Assembly: GCF_002075885.1 (NCBI RefSeq)
Contig: NZ_MDET01000012.1
Coordinates: 1-64,000, forward strand
Reading direction: 5' to 3'
DNA: 64,000 nt
Source of the DNA: Manganibacter manganicus
GTDB lineage: Bacteria > Pseudomonadota > Alphaproteobacteria > Rhizobiales > Rhizobiaceae
The notes under the pieces are model-generated. The model was given only the letters and a program-made list of their open reading frames with translations, did no database searches and was not told where the DNA came from. A program made the translations under genes and the position numbers. Of the stretch, positions 21,018 to 31,690 are shown piece by piece (the stretch's first letter is position 1; the number at the start of each line of letters is the position of its first letter).

Positions 21018-21931
21018 GCGGCACCGCGGCTTTCGAGCGGCGCGACCAGGTCGATGTCGCGGCGGCTGGCCTCATGGTGGGCCTGACATTCTCGTGGGGG
21101 CTCAATTATGTCGCAGCGAAGCTTTCCTATTCGGGATTCGATCCGGTTTTCCTGTCGATCGCGCGATCGGTGATTGGCGGGGCGCTGGTGTTCTTGTGGT
21201 GCCGCTGGCGCGGTATCGCTCTGTTCAAGCGCGATGGAACTTTGATCGCGGGAGCAGCCGTAGGCGTTCTGTTCGGCTTGGAATTCCTTTGCCTTTATAT
21301 CGGGCTTGAACTCACCAGCGTGGCGCGCAGTACATTGCTGGTCAATGCCATGCCGTTCTGGATGCTGATCGGCGGGCATTTTCTACTCGGTGAGCACTTC
21401 ACGCCACGCAAACTGATCGGCCTTATCCTTGCCTTTGGCGGTCTCCTCGCGGTCTTCTCCGACAAGCTTGGTGCGGATGGACAGGTGGAGTGGCTCGGAG
21501 ATGCGCTTGCCGTCAGTGCCGGCATATTGTGGGCGGCAACCAATATCGTCATCAAGCGCTCACGATTGAATACAATCAGTGCCGAGAAAGTACTGCTTTA
21601 TCAACTGGCCGGCGCTGCCGTTGTTGGCTTCATCGTAATGCCGTTTTCCGGTCCCGCCATACGCGAGGTGACGTCGCTGACGCTCTTTGCATTGGGTTTC
21701 CAGTCTATCTATATCGTAGCCTTCACCTACGTGCTGTGGTTTTGGCTATTGAGACGTTATCCTGCATCCGGCTTGGCGAGCTTTGCCTTCTTGAGCCCGG
21801 TTTTCGGCGTTCTTTGCGGAGCGCTGTTCCTGCATGAGCCGTTGTCCCTGCGCGTTTTCCTGGCGCTTGCCCTGATCGCCGTCGGGCTTGTCGTCGTCAA
21901 CCGGTCGCCGCGCCGGCAGATTCCCGTATAG
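21014..21931 (+). CDS. EamA-family DMT transporter
   Basis: 305 residues with about ten membrane segments in two EamA repeats (about 18-145 and 165-298), the drug/metabolite transporter layout. The first repeat shows TFSWGLNYVAAK and the second ends LALIAVGLVVVNRS. Members export amino acids, metabolites or drugs. The substrate cannot be told from sequence. It is coupled by an ATGA overlap to the pseudouridine synthase gene and followed after nine bases by the ATP12 chaperone gene, so the three are probably one operon. Confidence 0.88.
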   Translation: MSGTAAFERRDQVDVAAAGLMVGLTFSWGLNYVAAKLSYSGFDPVFLSIARSVIGGALVFLWCRWRGIALFKRDGTLIAGAAVGVLFGLEFLCLYIGLELTSVARSTLLVNAMPFWMLIGGHFLLGEHFTPRKLIGLILAFGGLLAVFSDKLGADGQVEWLGDALAVSAGILWAATNIVIKRSRLNTISAEKVLLYQLAGAAVVGFIVMPFSGPAIREVTSLTLFALGFQSIYIVAFTYVLWFWLLRRYPASGLASFAFLSPVFGVLCGALFLHEPLSLRVFLALALIAVGLVVVNRSPRRQIPV

Positions 21932-21940
21932 GAGACGGTC

Positions 21941-22732
21941 ATGCGTGATATTCTCAGCGATCTTGAGGCCAGTCCGCATCTTTCCGATCCAGACCCGGTG
22001 CGCCGCGCCCAGATCCAGATGAAAACGCCGCTGCCGAAGCGTTTCTACAAGGTGGCCTCAGTGGCACCAGTCGATGGCCGCTATGCCGTCCAACTCGACG
22101 GAAAGCCAGTGCGTACGCCGGGCCGGGCACTTCTCTCTCTGCCTTCGGAGCAGGCAGCGCTACTGGTTGTTGGTGAGTTCGATGCGCAGGAGAAAGTCAT
22201 CGACCCAATGACTATGCCGGTGCTGCGGCTGGTCAACACGGCGATCGATGGCGTGGCCACCGATCCGCAGGCGGTTCTGGAGGATGTGCTGCGCTTCGCG
22301 TCCTCCGATCTTTTATGTTATCGCGCCGAAGCACCCGAAGGACTGGTGGAACGCCAGAATGCCCATTGGGATCCGGTGATCGACTGGGCCCAGTCCGAAT
22401 TGAGCGCTCGCTTTAATCTGGCCGAAGGTGTTGTTCATGTGCCGCAGCCGCGAGAGTCGCTGGCAATGTTGGGCGCGCATCTGGCACGCCGCGTCGAACC
22501 GATGCGCATGGCCGCTCTGCACGTCATGACGACATTAACCGGATCGGCCCTGCTGGCGCTGGCTGTCGAGGCAGGCGCTCTTGATGGCGAGGCTGCGTGG
22601 ATGGCTGCCCATGTCGATGAAGACTGGCAGATCGAGCATTGGGGGCAGGACGCCGAAGCGTTTGCCCGCCGCGCGCAACGCAAGCGCGATTTCCTGGCGG
22701 CGGTCGCCCTGCTGGGAATGCTGGACGCCTGA
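21941..22732 (+). CDS. ATP12-family chaperone for F1-ATPase assembly
   Basis: 263 residues. The family assists assembly of the F1 alpha subunit in mitochondria and alphaproteobacteria. Visible signatures are PKRFYKVASV with a YAVQLDGKPVRTPGR stretch (residues about 33-61), EFDAQEKVIDPMTMPVLRLV and SSDLLCYRAEAPEGLVERQ. GGAG precedes the ATG. Its restriction to alphaproteobacteria and mitochondria supports the taxonomic call. Confidence 0.9.
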   Translation: MRDILSDLEASPHLSDPDPVRRAQIQMKTPLPKRFYKVASVAPVDGRYAVQLDGKPVRTPGRALLSLPSEQAALLVVGEFDAQEKVIDPMTMPVLRLVNTAIDGVATDPQAVLEDVLRFASSDLLCYRAEAPEGLVERQNAHWDPVIDWAQSELSARFNLAEGVVHVPQPRESLAMLGAHLARRVEPMRMAALHVMTTLTGSALLALAVEAGALDGEAAWMAAHVDEDWQIEHWGQDAEAFARRAQRKRDFLAAVALLGMLDA

Positions 22733-22979
22733 CTATAGGCCGGACGCAGGCCGCTTAGCAGTCCATGCGCTCATTTAAGGGTTTTTTCGGTCGGATTTCC
22801 GGCCTCTTAGCAACCAAAGTTGCATTGACGCCTCCGCACTATGCTGCCCATTATCCGCCGCGATGACTTGGCGCGCCCGGCAGCGTCCGGCGCGCGTGCT
22901 TGGTCAGTGTGGTGAGGTGGCGGGCACACGGTCGCAGTCGAGGGAGCGGCCGAAAATTGCAAACGCATGGGAGGAATAC
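22733..22979 (+). other. Intergenic region before the ABC importer
   Basis: 247 bases without a supported gene. A possible sigma-70-type promoter is TTGACG at 22825-22830 and CATTAT at 22849-22854, 18 bases apart. No terminator for the upstream operon is clear. Confidence 0.3.
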
Positions 22980-24338
22980 ATGGCGAAATTCAAATCAGGC
23001 AATAAAAGCGGCCTTTCGCGCCGGCATGTGTTGCAACTCGGCGCGGGTGTCGCTTCGGCGGCGTTTATTCCCGGCCTCGGTACGATCGGGTGGGCTTATG
23101 CCGACGACAAGCCGCCGATCGGCACCTGGCCAGCCGGTTCGGAAGGCGATACGGTTTATCTCGGCGCGGCTGTGCCTCTGACGGGCACCTATGCGGCGCA
23201 GGGCGCGGACGAACTCAAGGGATGGGAACTCGCCGTCGACCATATCAACGAGGGCCACGAACTGATGAAGAAGTTCGCGCCCAAAATCGACAAGGGTCTG
23301 CTTGGCAAGAAGGTCAAGCTGCTTTCTGCTGACTCGGCTGCCAAACCAAACACCGCATTGCGGGTCGCGCAGACATTCATCAATGACAACAAGATCATCA
23401 TGATGACGGGTTCGACCTCGTCCGCGGTGGCGGTCGCGATGAACAAGTTCGCCGAACGCGAAAAGATACTTTATCTCGCAGGTATCTCCGGTTCGAACGA
23501 CACCACCGGCAAGGATTGCGTGCGCTACGGCTTCCGTCAGAATTTCTTCGGCCAGACCGCCGCTGCCGCGATTGGCCCGGTTCTGGTGAAGAATTTCGGC
23601 AAGAACAGGAAGGCGGCATTCATGACGCCGGACTATACTTATGGCCATACGGTCACCAAGTCGGTGAACGATTACCTGAAGGAGCATGCCGGATGGGAGA
23701 TGGTGACAAATCAGGTGTCGCCGCTCGGAACGCAGGATTTCAGCCAGTATCTCACCAACATTGCCAATTCGGGCGCCGAATTCATCGTCAACGTCAATTG
23801 GGGGCGTGATGCGGTGCTTTCGACCCAGCAGGCTAAACAATTTGGCCTGCTGCCGCAGATGAAACTGGTCATCCCTTATCAGATCCCGTTCCTTGCCAAA
23901 GAAGTGGGGGCCGACATCACTGAGGGGGTGTTCGCGGCGACCGATTTCTGGTGGACGCTCGAGGATAAATATCCTCTCTCCAAGATGTTCGTGGAGGCAT
24001 TCCAGGAGAAGTACGGCTATCGGCCTGAATGGGGCGCGGAAAACAGCTATGTCAGCTTTGCCCATTGGGCGCGCATGGTGTCGGAAGCGGGCAGTTTCTA
24101 TCCGCCTGATGTCATCAAGCAGTTCGAGAAAGGCGAGACCATCCCGTCTCTAATTGGCGACGTTCACTACCGGCCGGAAGACCATCAGTGCGTACGTCCT
24201 GTCGTCATTGTCCGCGGCAAGGCCCAGAAGGACATGAAGAACGATGAGGATTTCTGGGAGGTTCTCGAGGTCGTGCCAGGCGAAGGGCTGATGCAAGCGC
24301 CGGATGCCTTCGGCTGCAAACTCGGCGACTATACCTGA
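22980..24338 (+). CDS. ABC transporter substrate-binding protein, Tat-type signal
   Basis: 452 residues, periplasmic type I binding protein of the hydrophobic amino acid/amide (HAAT, LivJ/UrtA-like) family. The signal peptide has a twin-arginine motif SRRHVLQLGAG (Arg14-Arg15) and a hydrophobic stretch ending in WAYADD, so export should go through the Tat system encoded at 47938-49903. The ligand domain begins YLGAAVPLTGTYAAQG. GGGAGGA at 22969-22975 supports this start over an upstream one in the same frame. The ligand could be branched-chain amino acids, urea or short amides. Sequence alone does not decide. Confidence 0.88.
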   Translation: MAKFKSGNKSGLSRRHVLQLGAGVASAAFIPGLGTIGWAYADDKPPIGTWPAGSEGDTVYLGAAVPLTGTYAAQGADELKGWELAVDHINEGHELMKKFAPKIDKGLLGKKVKLLSADSAAKPNTALRVAQTFINDNKIIMMTGSTSSAVAVAMNKFAEREKILYLAGISGSNDTTGKDCVRYGFRQNFFGQTAAAAIGPVLVKNFGKNRKAAFMTPDYTYGHTVTKSVNDYLKEHAGWEMVTNQVSPLGTQDFSQYLTNIANSGAEFIVNVNWGRDAVLSTQQAKQFGLLPQMKLVIPYQIPFLAKEVGADITEGVFAATDFWWTLEDKYPLSKMFVEAFQEKYGYRPEWGAENSYVSFAHWARMVSEAGSFYPPDVIKQFEKGETIPSLIGDVHYRPEDHQCVRPVVIVRGKAQKDMKNDEDFWEVLEVVPGEGLMQAPDAFGCKLGDYT

Positions 24339-24489
24339 GTCTCTTACCCCCTCCGAGCGTGGCGGTCGGAGGGGCTTTCACTGCCATATCGGCTGGCTGA
24401 CGCAACTTTCTGGCGCCCAGGGCGCAACGGGAAGCCTGTGTTATTTTGAGGCCGGCGCGAATTCCGATCCACAATCGAGGTGGGACAAA

Positions 24490-25365
24490 TTGGTCAACTG
24501 GGCGAATTTCATATCGCAATGTTTCAACGGCCTGGTGCTCGGCGCGCTTCTGGCGCTGATTTCCTCCGGACTGACGATCATCTATGGCACTCTCGGCGTG
24601 CTCAATCTGGCGCATGGCGCCATGTTCATGTTGGGTGGCTATGCCGGTTGGCTGGCTTATACCTATTCAGACTCTTTCATCATCGCGGTGATTGTCGGAT
24701 CGGTATTCGTCATGCTGGTGGGCGTGGTGATGGAGCGGCTTATCATCCGCCACTTCTATTCCCGCCCGCATGAGGATCAACTTCTGGTCACATTCGGGCT
24801 GGGCATCGTCTTCGTCGAAGGCGTGCGTTTCTTTTTCGGCAGCCTGTCGAAAATGACGCCGCCGCCCGCGATGTTCCAGGGCATCACCAATCTCGGCTTT
24901 ATGTTCTACCCGACCTATCGGCTTGCAGCGCTTGGTATTGTCGCAATTGCGCTGCTAGCCCTCTACATCGTTCTTTATCGTACCCGCATCGGTATGATTG
25001 TGCGCGCCGGCATCGAGGACGCGGTGATGGTCGATTCGCTCGGGATCGACGTCTATAAGATATTTATGCTGGTGTTCGGCATCGGTGCGATGGCGGCAGG
25101 TTTTGCCGGTATCGTCAATGCGCCGGTCGTCTCGATAGCGCCGGATATGGGTGAAGCGATCCTGGTGCAAACGTTCGTGGTGGTCGTCATCGGTGGCGTC
25201 GGTTCGTTTCCCGGCGCCATCCTTGGAGGTCTCATCGCCGGCGAGATCATCAGCATCACCTCGATGTTCAATCCCGGTTATTCCTATGTCATGCTGTTCG
25301 TGGCGATGACGCTCGTGCTGGTGCTTCGTCCATACGGACTGCTCGGCTCGGCGGGTCGCGAGTAA
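24490..25365 (+). CDS. HAAT-family ABC transporter permease, LivH type
   Basis: 291 residues with about eight membrane segments. The LivH signatures SSGLTIIYGTLGVLNLAHGA and VVVIGGVGSFPGAILGG are present. I choose a TTG start at 24490 because GAGGTGGG lies about six bases upstream and the protein then has the normal length of about 290. An earlier ATG at 24304 would overlap the binding-protein gene and add a non-homologous 62-residue leader. It forms the first half of the membrane channel. Confidence 0.82.
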   Translation: MVNWANFISQCFNGLVLGALLALISSGLTIIYGTLGVLNLAHGAMFMLGGYAGWLAYTYSDSFIIAVIVGSVFVMLVGVVMERLIIRHFYSRPHEDQLLVTFGLGIVFVEGVRFFFGSLSKMTPPPAMFQGITNLGFMFYPTYRLAALGIVAIALLALYIVLYRTRIGMIVRAGIEDAVMVDSLGIDVYKIFMLVFGIGAMAAGFAGIVNAPVVSIAPDMGEAILVQTFVVVVIGGVGSFPGAILGGLIAGEIISITSMFNPGYSYVMLFVAMTLVLVLRPYGLLGSAGRE

Positions 25366-25378
25366 AAGCGGGCCATTC

Positions 25379-27226
25379 ATGCTCAAGCAACGTCCTTTCC
25401 TCATTGAAACCCTGACGGCACTGGGGCTGATCGCAGCGCCTTTCGTGCTTCCTTATCTCGGCTTTAGTCCGACGACGATCAACCGTATCCTCATCTGGGC
25501 TCTTGTGGGGATCGGCTTCGATATATTGTTCGGCTATACTGGGTTGCTTTCGTTCGGTCAGTCGGCCTTCTTTGGTACCGGCGGCATGTTCGCGGCCTAT
25601 CTGCTGACGCAGACCGGATTCACCAATACGGTGGCCGCGCTGTTCTTGGGGGCGATCGTTTCGGGGGTGATCGGCTATCTGGTTGGTCTCATTGCACTTC
25701 GACGTACCGGCATCTACTTCGCCATGATCACGGTGGCGATTGCCGAAGTGTTCTTCTTCGTCGAGTTCAATCCACTGTCGGCCTTCACCGGCGGCGAAAA
25801 TGGCCTGCCGGGCGTCCCGACGCCGAACCTGCATCTCGGCTTCACGACCCTCGAGTTCGATACCAATTTGTCCATGTATGCGTTCATTGCTTTCTGGTAC
25901 TTCGTTGGCCTTGTGGCCGCGCTACGTATCGTGCGCTCGCCGGTGGGCTTGTTGCTGCGTGCGATCAGGGACAATCCTCTGCGCGCGCAGGCGCTTGGCC
26001 ACAATATTCACAGCTATAAGCTGACAGCCTTTGTCATTGCTGCGGTTTATGCCGGTTTTGCCGGCGGTTTACTCGGCATGATGCAAGGCTTCATGCCGCC
26101 TGATGCATTCATGTTCGCGACATCGGGCGAGATCGTCATGCAGACCGCGATCGGCGGCGCAGGCACGCTGTTTGGTCCGCTGCTAGGTGCTGCCACCTGG
26201 CTTTATCTGAGCGATTTCTTCCAGACGACACTGCATCTGGGTGCTACCTGGAAATTGATCCTCGGTATCGTCTTCGTATTGCTGATCTGCTTCCTGCGGC
26301 GTGGTCTGGCGGGTGCCATTATCGATCTCTACCGCCTTGTGACGAAAAAGAAGCAGAGCGAAGAGGGGCCGGCAACTGCACCGCAATCGTCTGTCGTGGT
26401 CAAGCTGCCGACGCCGAAGCCCGCAACCGGGACAGTTCATGTGCGTCACCAGCCCGCTGGCGGGGGACCGATCCTGCAGGCGAGGGGCCTCACAAGACGC
26501 TATGGCGGCGTGATCGCCAACAGCGATATCGACTTCACAGTTGATTATGGCGAGATGCGCGGCATCATCGGGCCGAACGGTGCGGGCAAGAGCACTTTTT
26601 TCAAGATGCTGACCTGCGAAGTGCCGCCAAGTTCGGGTAAGATCGCGTTCGAGGGGCGAGACATCACCGGCATGAATGTCATTGACGTTTGTCAGCTTGG
26701 CCTCACTAAGAGCTACCAGATCAATCAGCTCTTTGAACGGTTGACCGTCCGGCAGAATCTGGAAATTGCTGCACTCGGCAAGGTTCGAGGTAAGTTCCGG
26801 CTCGATCTGTTTCGCAGCCTTGCTCGTGTTCCGGGCTTGGACGAACAGGTTTCTCACACGCTGGCGCTAGTTAATCTGACACATCGAACGGATACGTCGG
26901 TGTCGGAACTCGCCTACGGCGAAAAGAGAAGGTTGGAAATCGGCTTAGCGCTTGCGACGTCTCCAAGTCTCCTGCTGCTCGACGAGCCTTTGGCCGGCAT
27001 GAGCCCCCAGGAGCGCGTTGAAACCGTGGCGCTTTTGAAATCCATCGCTCAGGGACGTACGATGATCATCATCGATCACGACATGGATGCCCTGTTCGAA
27101 CTGGCAGAGAAAGTCACCGTTCTGCAAGAGGGCCGTGTGTTGGTCGAAGGCACGCCCGACCAGATCAAGAACAATGCGAAGGTGCAGGAAGCCTATCTCG
27201 GCGGCGTTCATGGAGAGGTGGCATGA
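25379..27226 (+). CDS. Fused ABC permease and ATPase, LivM-LivG
   Basis: 615 residues in one uninterrupted frame. Residues 1-310 are a LivM-type permease with the GYTGLLSFGQSAFFG motif. A Lys/Pro/Thr-rich linker spans about 320-365. Residues 366-615 are a LivG-type ATPase with Walker A GPNGAGKST (398-406), an unusual signature LAYGE (511-515) and Walker B LLLLDEP (531-537). Such fusions are known in this family, and the long linker argues against a sequencing error. The stop overlaps the next gene by four bases. Confidence 0.88.
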   Translation: MLKQRPFLIETLTALGLIAAPFVLPYLGFSPTTINRILIWALVGIGFDILFGYTGLLSFGQSAFFGTGGMFAAYLLTQTGFTNTVAALFLGAIVSGVIGYLVGLIALRRTGIYFAMITVAIAEVFFFVEFNPLSAFTGGENGLPGVPTPNLHLGFTTLEFDTNLSMYAFIAFWYFVGLVAALRIVRSPVGLLLRAIRDNPLRAQALGHNIHSYKLTAFVIAAVYAGFAGGLLGMMQGFMPPDAFMFATSGEIVMQTAIGGAGTLFGPLLGAATWLYLSDFFQTTLHLGATWKLILGIVFVLLICFLRRGLAGAIIDLYRLVTKKKQSEEGPATAPQSSVVVKLPTPKPATGTVHVRHQPAGGGPILQARGLTRRYGGVIANSDIDFTVDYGEMRGIIGPNGAGKSTFFKMLTCEVPPSSGKIAFEGRDITGMNVIDVCQLGLTKSYQINQLFERLTVRQNLEIAALGKVRGKFRLDLFRSLARVPGLDEQVSHTLALVNLTHRTDTSVSELAYGEKRRLEIGLALATSPSLLLLDEPLAGMSPQERVETVALLKSIAQGRTMIIIDHDMDALFELAEKVTVLQEGRVLVEGTPDQIKNNAKVQEAYLGGVHGEVA

Positions 27227-27921
27227 GCCTGCTCGAGGTCGATGGTCTGAACAGTTATTATGGTGATAGCCATATTCTGTTCGATGTCTCCATGCGTGTT
27301 GAAAAACACGAGGTTGTCGCGCTGCTAGGCCGTAATGGCGCCGGCAAATCGACGACATTGAAGAGTCTGATGGGCGTGGTGAAGCCAAAAGCCGGAAGCG
27401 TCAAATTGGACGGTACGGAGATTGCCGGCAAGAAGGCGCACAGTATCGCTCGGCTCGGCATGCAACTGGTGCACGAGGATCGTCGCATCTTCGGCAGTCT
27501 GAGTGTCGAAGATAACATCGTTCTTGCTGGGCTGACGGCTGAGAACAAATGGCCGCTGGACCGCATCTATGAAATGTTTCCGCGACTGAAGGAACGGCGC
27601 ACCAGTCGCGGTACGGACCTCTCAGGCGGTGAACAGCAGATGCTGGCGATTGCGCGCGCCTTGGTGCGCGATCCCAAGATCGTGCTGCTGGATGAACCTT
27701 TCGAGGGATTGGCTCCAGTTATCGTGCAGGACCTGATGCGTGCCTGCCAGGATCTCGCGAAGGCGGGGCAGACCATCGTGCTGGTCGAGCAGAATCTGGC
27801 GGCAACGCTGGCTCTCGCCGACCGGCTCTATATCGTCGCCAACGGCCATATCGCCCATGAAGGCACGGCCAGCGAACTTAAGACTCAACCTGAACTTCTT
27901 CAGCGCTATCTCGGTGTTTGA
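27223..27921 (+). CDS. HAAT-family ABC transporter ATP-binding protein, LivF type
   Basis: 232 residues. Walker A GRNGAGKST is at residues 36-44, the signature LSGGEQ at 133-138, and Walker B IVLLDEPFEGLAP follows. It is the second ATPase of the importer, pairing with the fused LivM-LivG protein. The ATG overlaps the stop of that gene. It ends 36 bases before a terminator shared with glnA, which runs the opposite way. Confidence 0.92.
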   Translation: MSLLEVDGLNSYYGDSHILFDVSMRVEKHEVVALLGRNGAGKSTTLKSLMGVVKPKAGSVKLDGTEIAGKKAHSIARLGMQLVHEDRRIFGSLSVEDNIVLAGLTAENKWPLDRIYEMFPRLKERRTSRGTDLSGGEQQMLAIARALVRDPKIVLLDEPFEGLAPVIVQDLMRACQDLAKAGQTIVLVEQNLAATLALADRLYIVANGHIAHEGTASELKTQPELLQRYLGV

Positions 27922-27957
27922 CGGATATTTAAAGCCTGCCATTGCATTCCGCACATG

Positions 27958-27989
27958 AAAAAGCCCCGGCGTCGCTGCCGGGGCTTTTT
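27958..27989. terminator. Bidirectional terminator between livF-like gene and glnA
   Basis: A perfect stem AAAAAGCCCCGGC / GCCGGGGCTTTTT (27958-27970 and 27977-27989) with a GTCGCT loop. A-runs on one side and T-runs on the other let it terminate both the ABC importer transcript and glnA. Confidence 0.93.
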
Positions 27990-28006
27990 CGTGTAAGAGA
28001 AAGCGG

Positions 28007-29416
28007 TCAGACCGAATAGTACATGTCGTATTCGACCGGATGTGGCGACATTTCGAAACGCATTACCTCAGCCATTTTCAATTCGATGAAGCTGTCGATC
28101 TGATCGTCGTCGAACACGCCGCCGGCCTTGAGGAAGCCGCGATCCTTGTCGAGGCTTTGCAGGGCCTCACGCAAGCTGCCGCACACAGTCGGGATCTTTT
28201 TCAGTTCCTTCGGCGGCAGGTCATAAAGATCCTTGTCCATCGGCTGGCCGGGATGAATCTTGTTCTTGATGCCATCGAGGCCGGCCATCAACAGCGCCGA
28301 GAAGGCGAGATAGGGATTCGCGCCAGGATCGGGAAAGCGCACTTCAAGACGCTTGGCTTTCGGAGACGTGCCGAAGGGGATGCGGCAGGAGGCCGAACGG
28401 TTACGCGCCGAATAGGCCAGCAGCACCGGCGCTTCGTAGCCGGGTACCAGCCGCTTGTAGGAATTGGTCAGCGGGTTGGTGAACGCGTTGACCGCCTTGG
28501 CATGCTTGATGACGCCGCCGATGAAGAACAGGCAGTTTTCCGACAGGCCGGCATATTCATTGCCGGCGAAGGTCGGCTTCCCGCCCTTCCAGATCGACAT
28601 GTTGACATGCATGCCGGAGCCGTTGTCGCCGAAGATCGGCTTCGGCATGAATGTGGCCGTCTTGCCATAGGCATTGGCGACCTGATGCACGACATATTTA
28701 TAGATGAGCATCTTGTCGGCGTTGCGCAGCAGCGTATCGAATTTGATGCCGAGTTCGTGCTGGGCGGCCGCGACCTCATGATGGTGCTTTTCGACGCGCA
28801 CGCCCATCTCGGTGAGCACGGTCAGCATTTCCGAGCGCATGTCCTGACAGGAATCAACCGGCGGCACGGGGAAATAGCCGCCCTTGATGCGCGGCCGGTG
28901 GCCGAGATTGCCGGTTTCGTAGTCTGTGTCGTCATTGGACGGCAATTCGGACGAGTCCAGTTTGAAGCCGGTATTATAGGGATCGGCCTTGTACTTGACG
29001 TCGTCGAAGACGAAGAACTCGGCTTCGGGACCGACATAGATGGTGTCGCCGATGCCTTCGGCCTTCATGTAGGCCTCTGCACGCCGGGCGATGCCGCGCG
29101 GGTCGCGATTGTAGGCCTCGCCGGAAATCGGATCGAGGATGTCGCACAGGATGACCATGGTGGACTGGGCGAAGAACGGGTCCATATGCGCCGATTCCGG
29201 ATCCGGCATCAGCACCATGTCGCTTTCGTTGATGGCCTTCCAGCCGTGGATGGAGGAGCCGTCGAACATGATGCCGTCGGCGAACGTGTCTTCCTCGATC
29301 TCTGCCACGTCCGTGGTCACATGATGGAGTTTACCCTTCGGGTCGGTGAAGCGCAGATCGACAAACTTGATATCGTTGTCCTTGATCTGCTTCATGATGT
29401 CGGCGGCTGTCGTCAT
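28007..29416 (-). CDS. glnA: Glutamine synthetase, type I
   Basis: 469 residues. It makes glutamine from glutamate, ammonia and ATP as a dodecamer. Key motifs are FDGSSIHGW (51-59), the [11 protein letters not shown] metal/ATP region, [13 protein letters not shown] and [10 protein letters not shown]. Tyr398 in KDLYDLPP is the adenylylation site, so activity should be tuned by GlnE. It lies 54 bases downstream of glnB, with a CAGGAAAGCACC leader, and is likely co-transcribed with it from the sigma-54 promoter at 29867-29883. Confidence 0.98.
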   Translation of the reverse strand: MTTAADIMKQIKDNDIKFVDLRFTDPKGKLHHVTTDVAEIEEDTFADGIMFDGSSIHGWKAINESDMVLMPDPESAHMDPFFAQSTMVILCDILDPISGEAYNRDPRGIARRAEAYMKAEGIGDTIYVGPEAEFFVFDDVKYKADPYNTGFKLDSSELPSNDDTDYETGNLGHRPRIKGGYFPVPPVDSCQDMRSEMLTVLTEMGVRVEKHHHEVAAAQHELGIKFDTLLRNADKMLIYKYVVHQVANAYGKTATFMPKPIFGDNGSGMHVNMSIWKGGKPTFAGNEYAGLSENCLFFIGGVIKHAKAVNAFTNPLTNSYKRLVPGYEAPVLLAYSARNRSASCRIPFGTSPKAKRLEVRFPDPGANPYLAFSALLMAGLDGIKNKIHPGQPMDKDLYDLPPKELKKIPTVCGSLREALQSLDKDRGFLKAGGVFDDDQIDSFIELKMAEVMRFEMSPHPVEYDMYYSV

Positions 29417-29470
29417 GGTGCTTTCCTGTGTGATAAACGCTGAAACGATTGGCTTTGAAATTTGTGGGGG

Positions 29471-30043
<573 letters not shown>

Positions 30044-30098
30044 TCATTGCCTCGCAGGAAAAACTGGCTGATCTTCGGTGTCTGATCGGAAAACTGTC

Positions 30099-31628
30099 AT
30101 GCGTCTTGAACTTCTATCGCCGATGGAAATGGCGGCGGTTGATCGTCGCGCGATTGCCGATGGTCCTTTTGATGGCCTTGCCTTGATGCGCCGCGCCGGC
30201 ACCTTGGTGGCTGCCGAGGTGCTGGTGCGTTATCCAGGTGCGGCGAAGGTGCATGTTCTGGCGGGGCCGGGCAACAATGGCGGCGATGGCTATGTGATCG
30301 CGGGCTTGCTTGCCGAGAGCGGTTTCGCCGTATCGCTATGGACGTCGGGGATGCCACGGCCCGGCAGCGATGCGGCACTTGCAGCGGCGCAATGTCGGCT
30401 GGAGCGGCTGTCCCTGCTCGAATTCACCGCCGGGCCGGATGAACTGGTCGTCGATGCGCTCTATGGCTCGGGCCTGTCCCGCCCGGTGGACGGCGATGCC
30501 GCACGCGCTATTGCACTGGTGGAAAGTCTGGATTTGCCGGTTGTGGCGGTCGATCTGCCGTCCGGCGTGTCCGGCGACAGCGGGCAGGTGTCGGGGAGCG
30601 CTTTTCGAGCCGCCGTGACCGTGACGTTCGCGCGCAAGAAACCGGGCCATTTGCTCTTGCCGGGTCGCGAACTGTGCGGCGAGGTGGTGCTGGCCGATAT
30701 CGGCATCGACGATGCGGTCATTGGCGAGATGAATATTCGAATTTTCGAAAACGATCCGGCTTTGTGGCGCACGGCCCTGCCGGTGGCCCAGGTGGACACG
30801 CACAAATACCGGCGCGGCCATGTCGGCGCCTTTTCGGGTGGCCCGTCCTCAACCGGCGCCGCCCGGTTGTCGGCCCTGGCGGCAGCGCGTGCCGGGGCAG
30901 GCGCAGTCACGGTGCTGTCGCCCGCCAATGCCATGCAGGTCAACGCCGCGCATCTCACCTCGATCATGCTTCGCAAGGTCTCGGATGCGCACGATCTCGC
31001 GAAGGTGCAGGCCAATCACCCGCCTTCGGCGTTCGTGTTGGGGCCGGGCTTCGGTATCGGTGAGAAAGCGCGTGCTTTCGCTCTCGATATTTTGGGCGAC
31101 GGCCGTTCGAACGGCGTCGAAGGGCTGGTGCTCGATGCCGACGGCATCACCTCCTTCCGCGACGAGCCGTCCACGCTCTTCGCGGCTGCCGGATTGGAGG
31201 CTGCACCTGCGCTGGTGCTGACGCCGCATGAGGGTGAGTTCGGCCGCTTGTTTCCTGACATCGCTGGCGATGAAACGCTTTCCAAGCTCGACAAGGCGCG
31301 GCGGGCTGCATCGCTTTCGCATGGCACCGTCATCTATAAGGGCGCCGATACGGTGATTGCATCGCCAGAGGGCCGTGCGGCCATCAATGCCAACGGCGTG
31401 CCATGGCTTGCGACAGCCGGCTCCGGCGACGTGCTTGCCGGTATTGTCGCCGGGTTGCTGGCACAGGGCATGCCGGCGTTCGAAGCGGCATGTGCTGCCG
31501 TGTGGATGCATGCTGAGGCCGCACGCCGCTTCAGGCCGGGCCTGATCGCCGACGATCTGCCCGCCGCATTGGTGCCCGTGCTCCACGAACTGCGCGGGCA
31601 GCACCCCAAGGCGCGGCCACAAGGTTGA
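30099..31628 (+). CDS. nnr: Bifunctional NAD(P)H-hydrate epimerase/dehydratase
   Basis: 509 residues. It repairs hydrated NAD(P)H. The N-terminal YjeF domain (about 1-210) carries the epimerase motif PGNNGGDGYVIA. The C-terminal ribokinase-like dehydratase domain (about 225-500) carries ALVLTPHEGEFGRLF and the TAGSGDVLAGIVAGLLAQG motif. Start: ATG at 30099 gives the family N-terminus. A GTG seven codons earlier is also possible. It is divergent from glnB across about 290 bases. Confidence 0.92.
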   Translation: MRLELLSPMEMAAVDRRAIADGPFDGLALMRRAGTLVAAEVLVRYPGAAKVHVLAGPGNNGGDGYVIAGLLAESGFAVSLWTSGMPRPGSDAALAAAQCRLERLSLLEFTAGPDELVVDALYGSGLSRPVDGDAARAIALVESLDLPVVAVDLPSGVSGDSGQVSGSAFRAAVTVTFARKKPGHLLLPGRELCGEVVLADIGIDDAVIGEMNIRIFENDPALWRTALPVAQVDTHKYRRGHVGAFSGGPSSTGAARLSALAAARAGAGAVTVLSPANAMQVNAAHLTSIMLRKVSDAHDLAKVQANHPPSAFVLGPGFGIGEKARAFALDILGDGRSNGVEGLVLDADGITSFRDEPSTLFAAAGLEAAPALVLTPHEGEFGRLFPDIAGDETLSKLDKARRAASLSHGTVIYKGADTVIASPEGRAAINANGVPWLATAGSGDVLAGIVAGLLAQGMPAFEAACAAVWMHAEAARRFRPGLIADDLPAALVPVLHELRGQHPKARPQG

Positions 31629-31690
31629 CTCGGCCCCACCCTTCGGATTTACACAGGCCCTTGTATTCCCGCCATTTCGGACCTCTTTCC

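Noticed and set aside
25379..27226. Fused LivM-LivG read as a frameshift or assembly artefact
   Set aside because: The frame is continuous through a long hydrophilic linker with normal codon use, and both domains are complete. Such fusions are known in this family.
28040..29443. 467-codon open frame on the + strand opposite glnA
   Set aside because: It mirrors glnA almost end to end. No family similarity and no ribosome-binding site. High-GC codon bias explains the missing stops.
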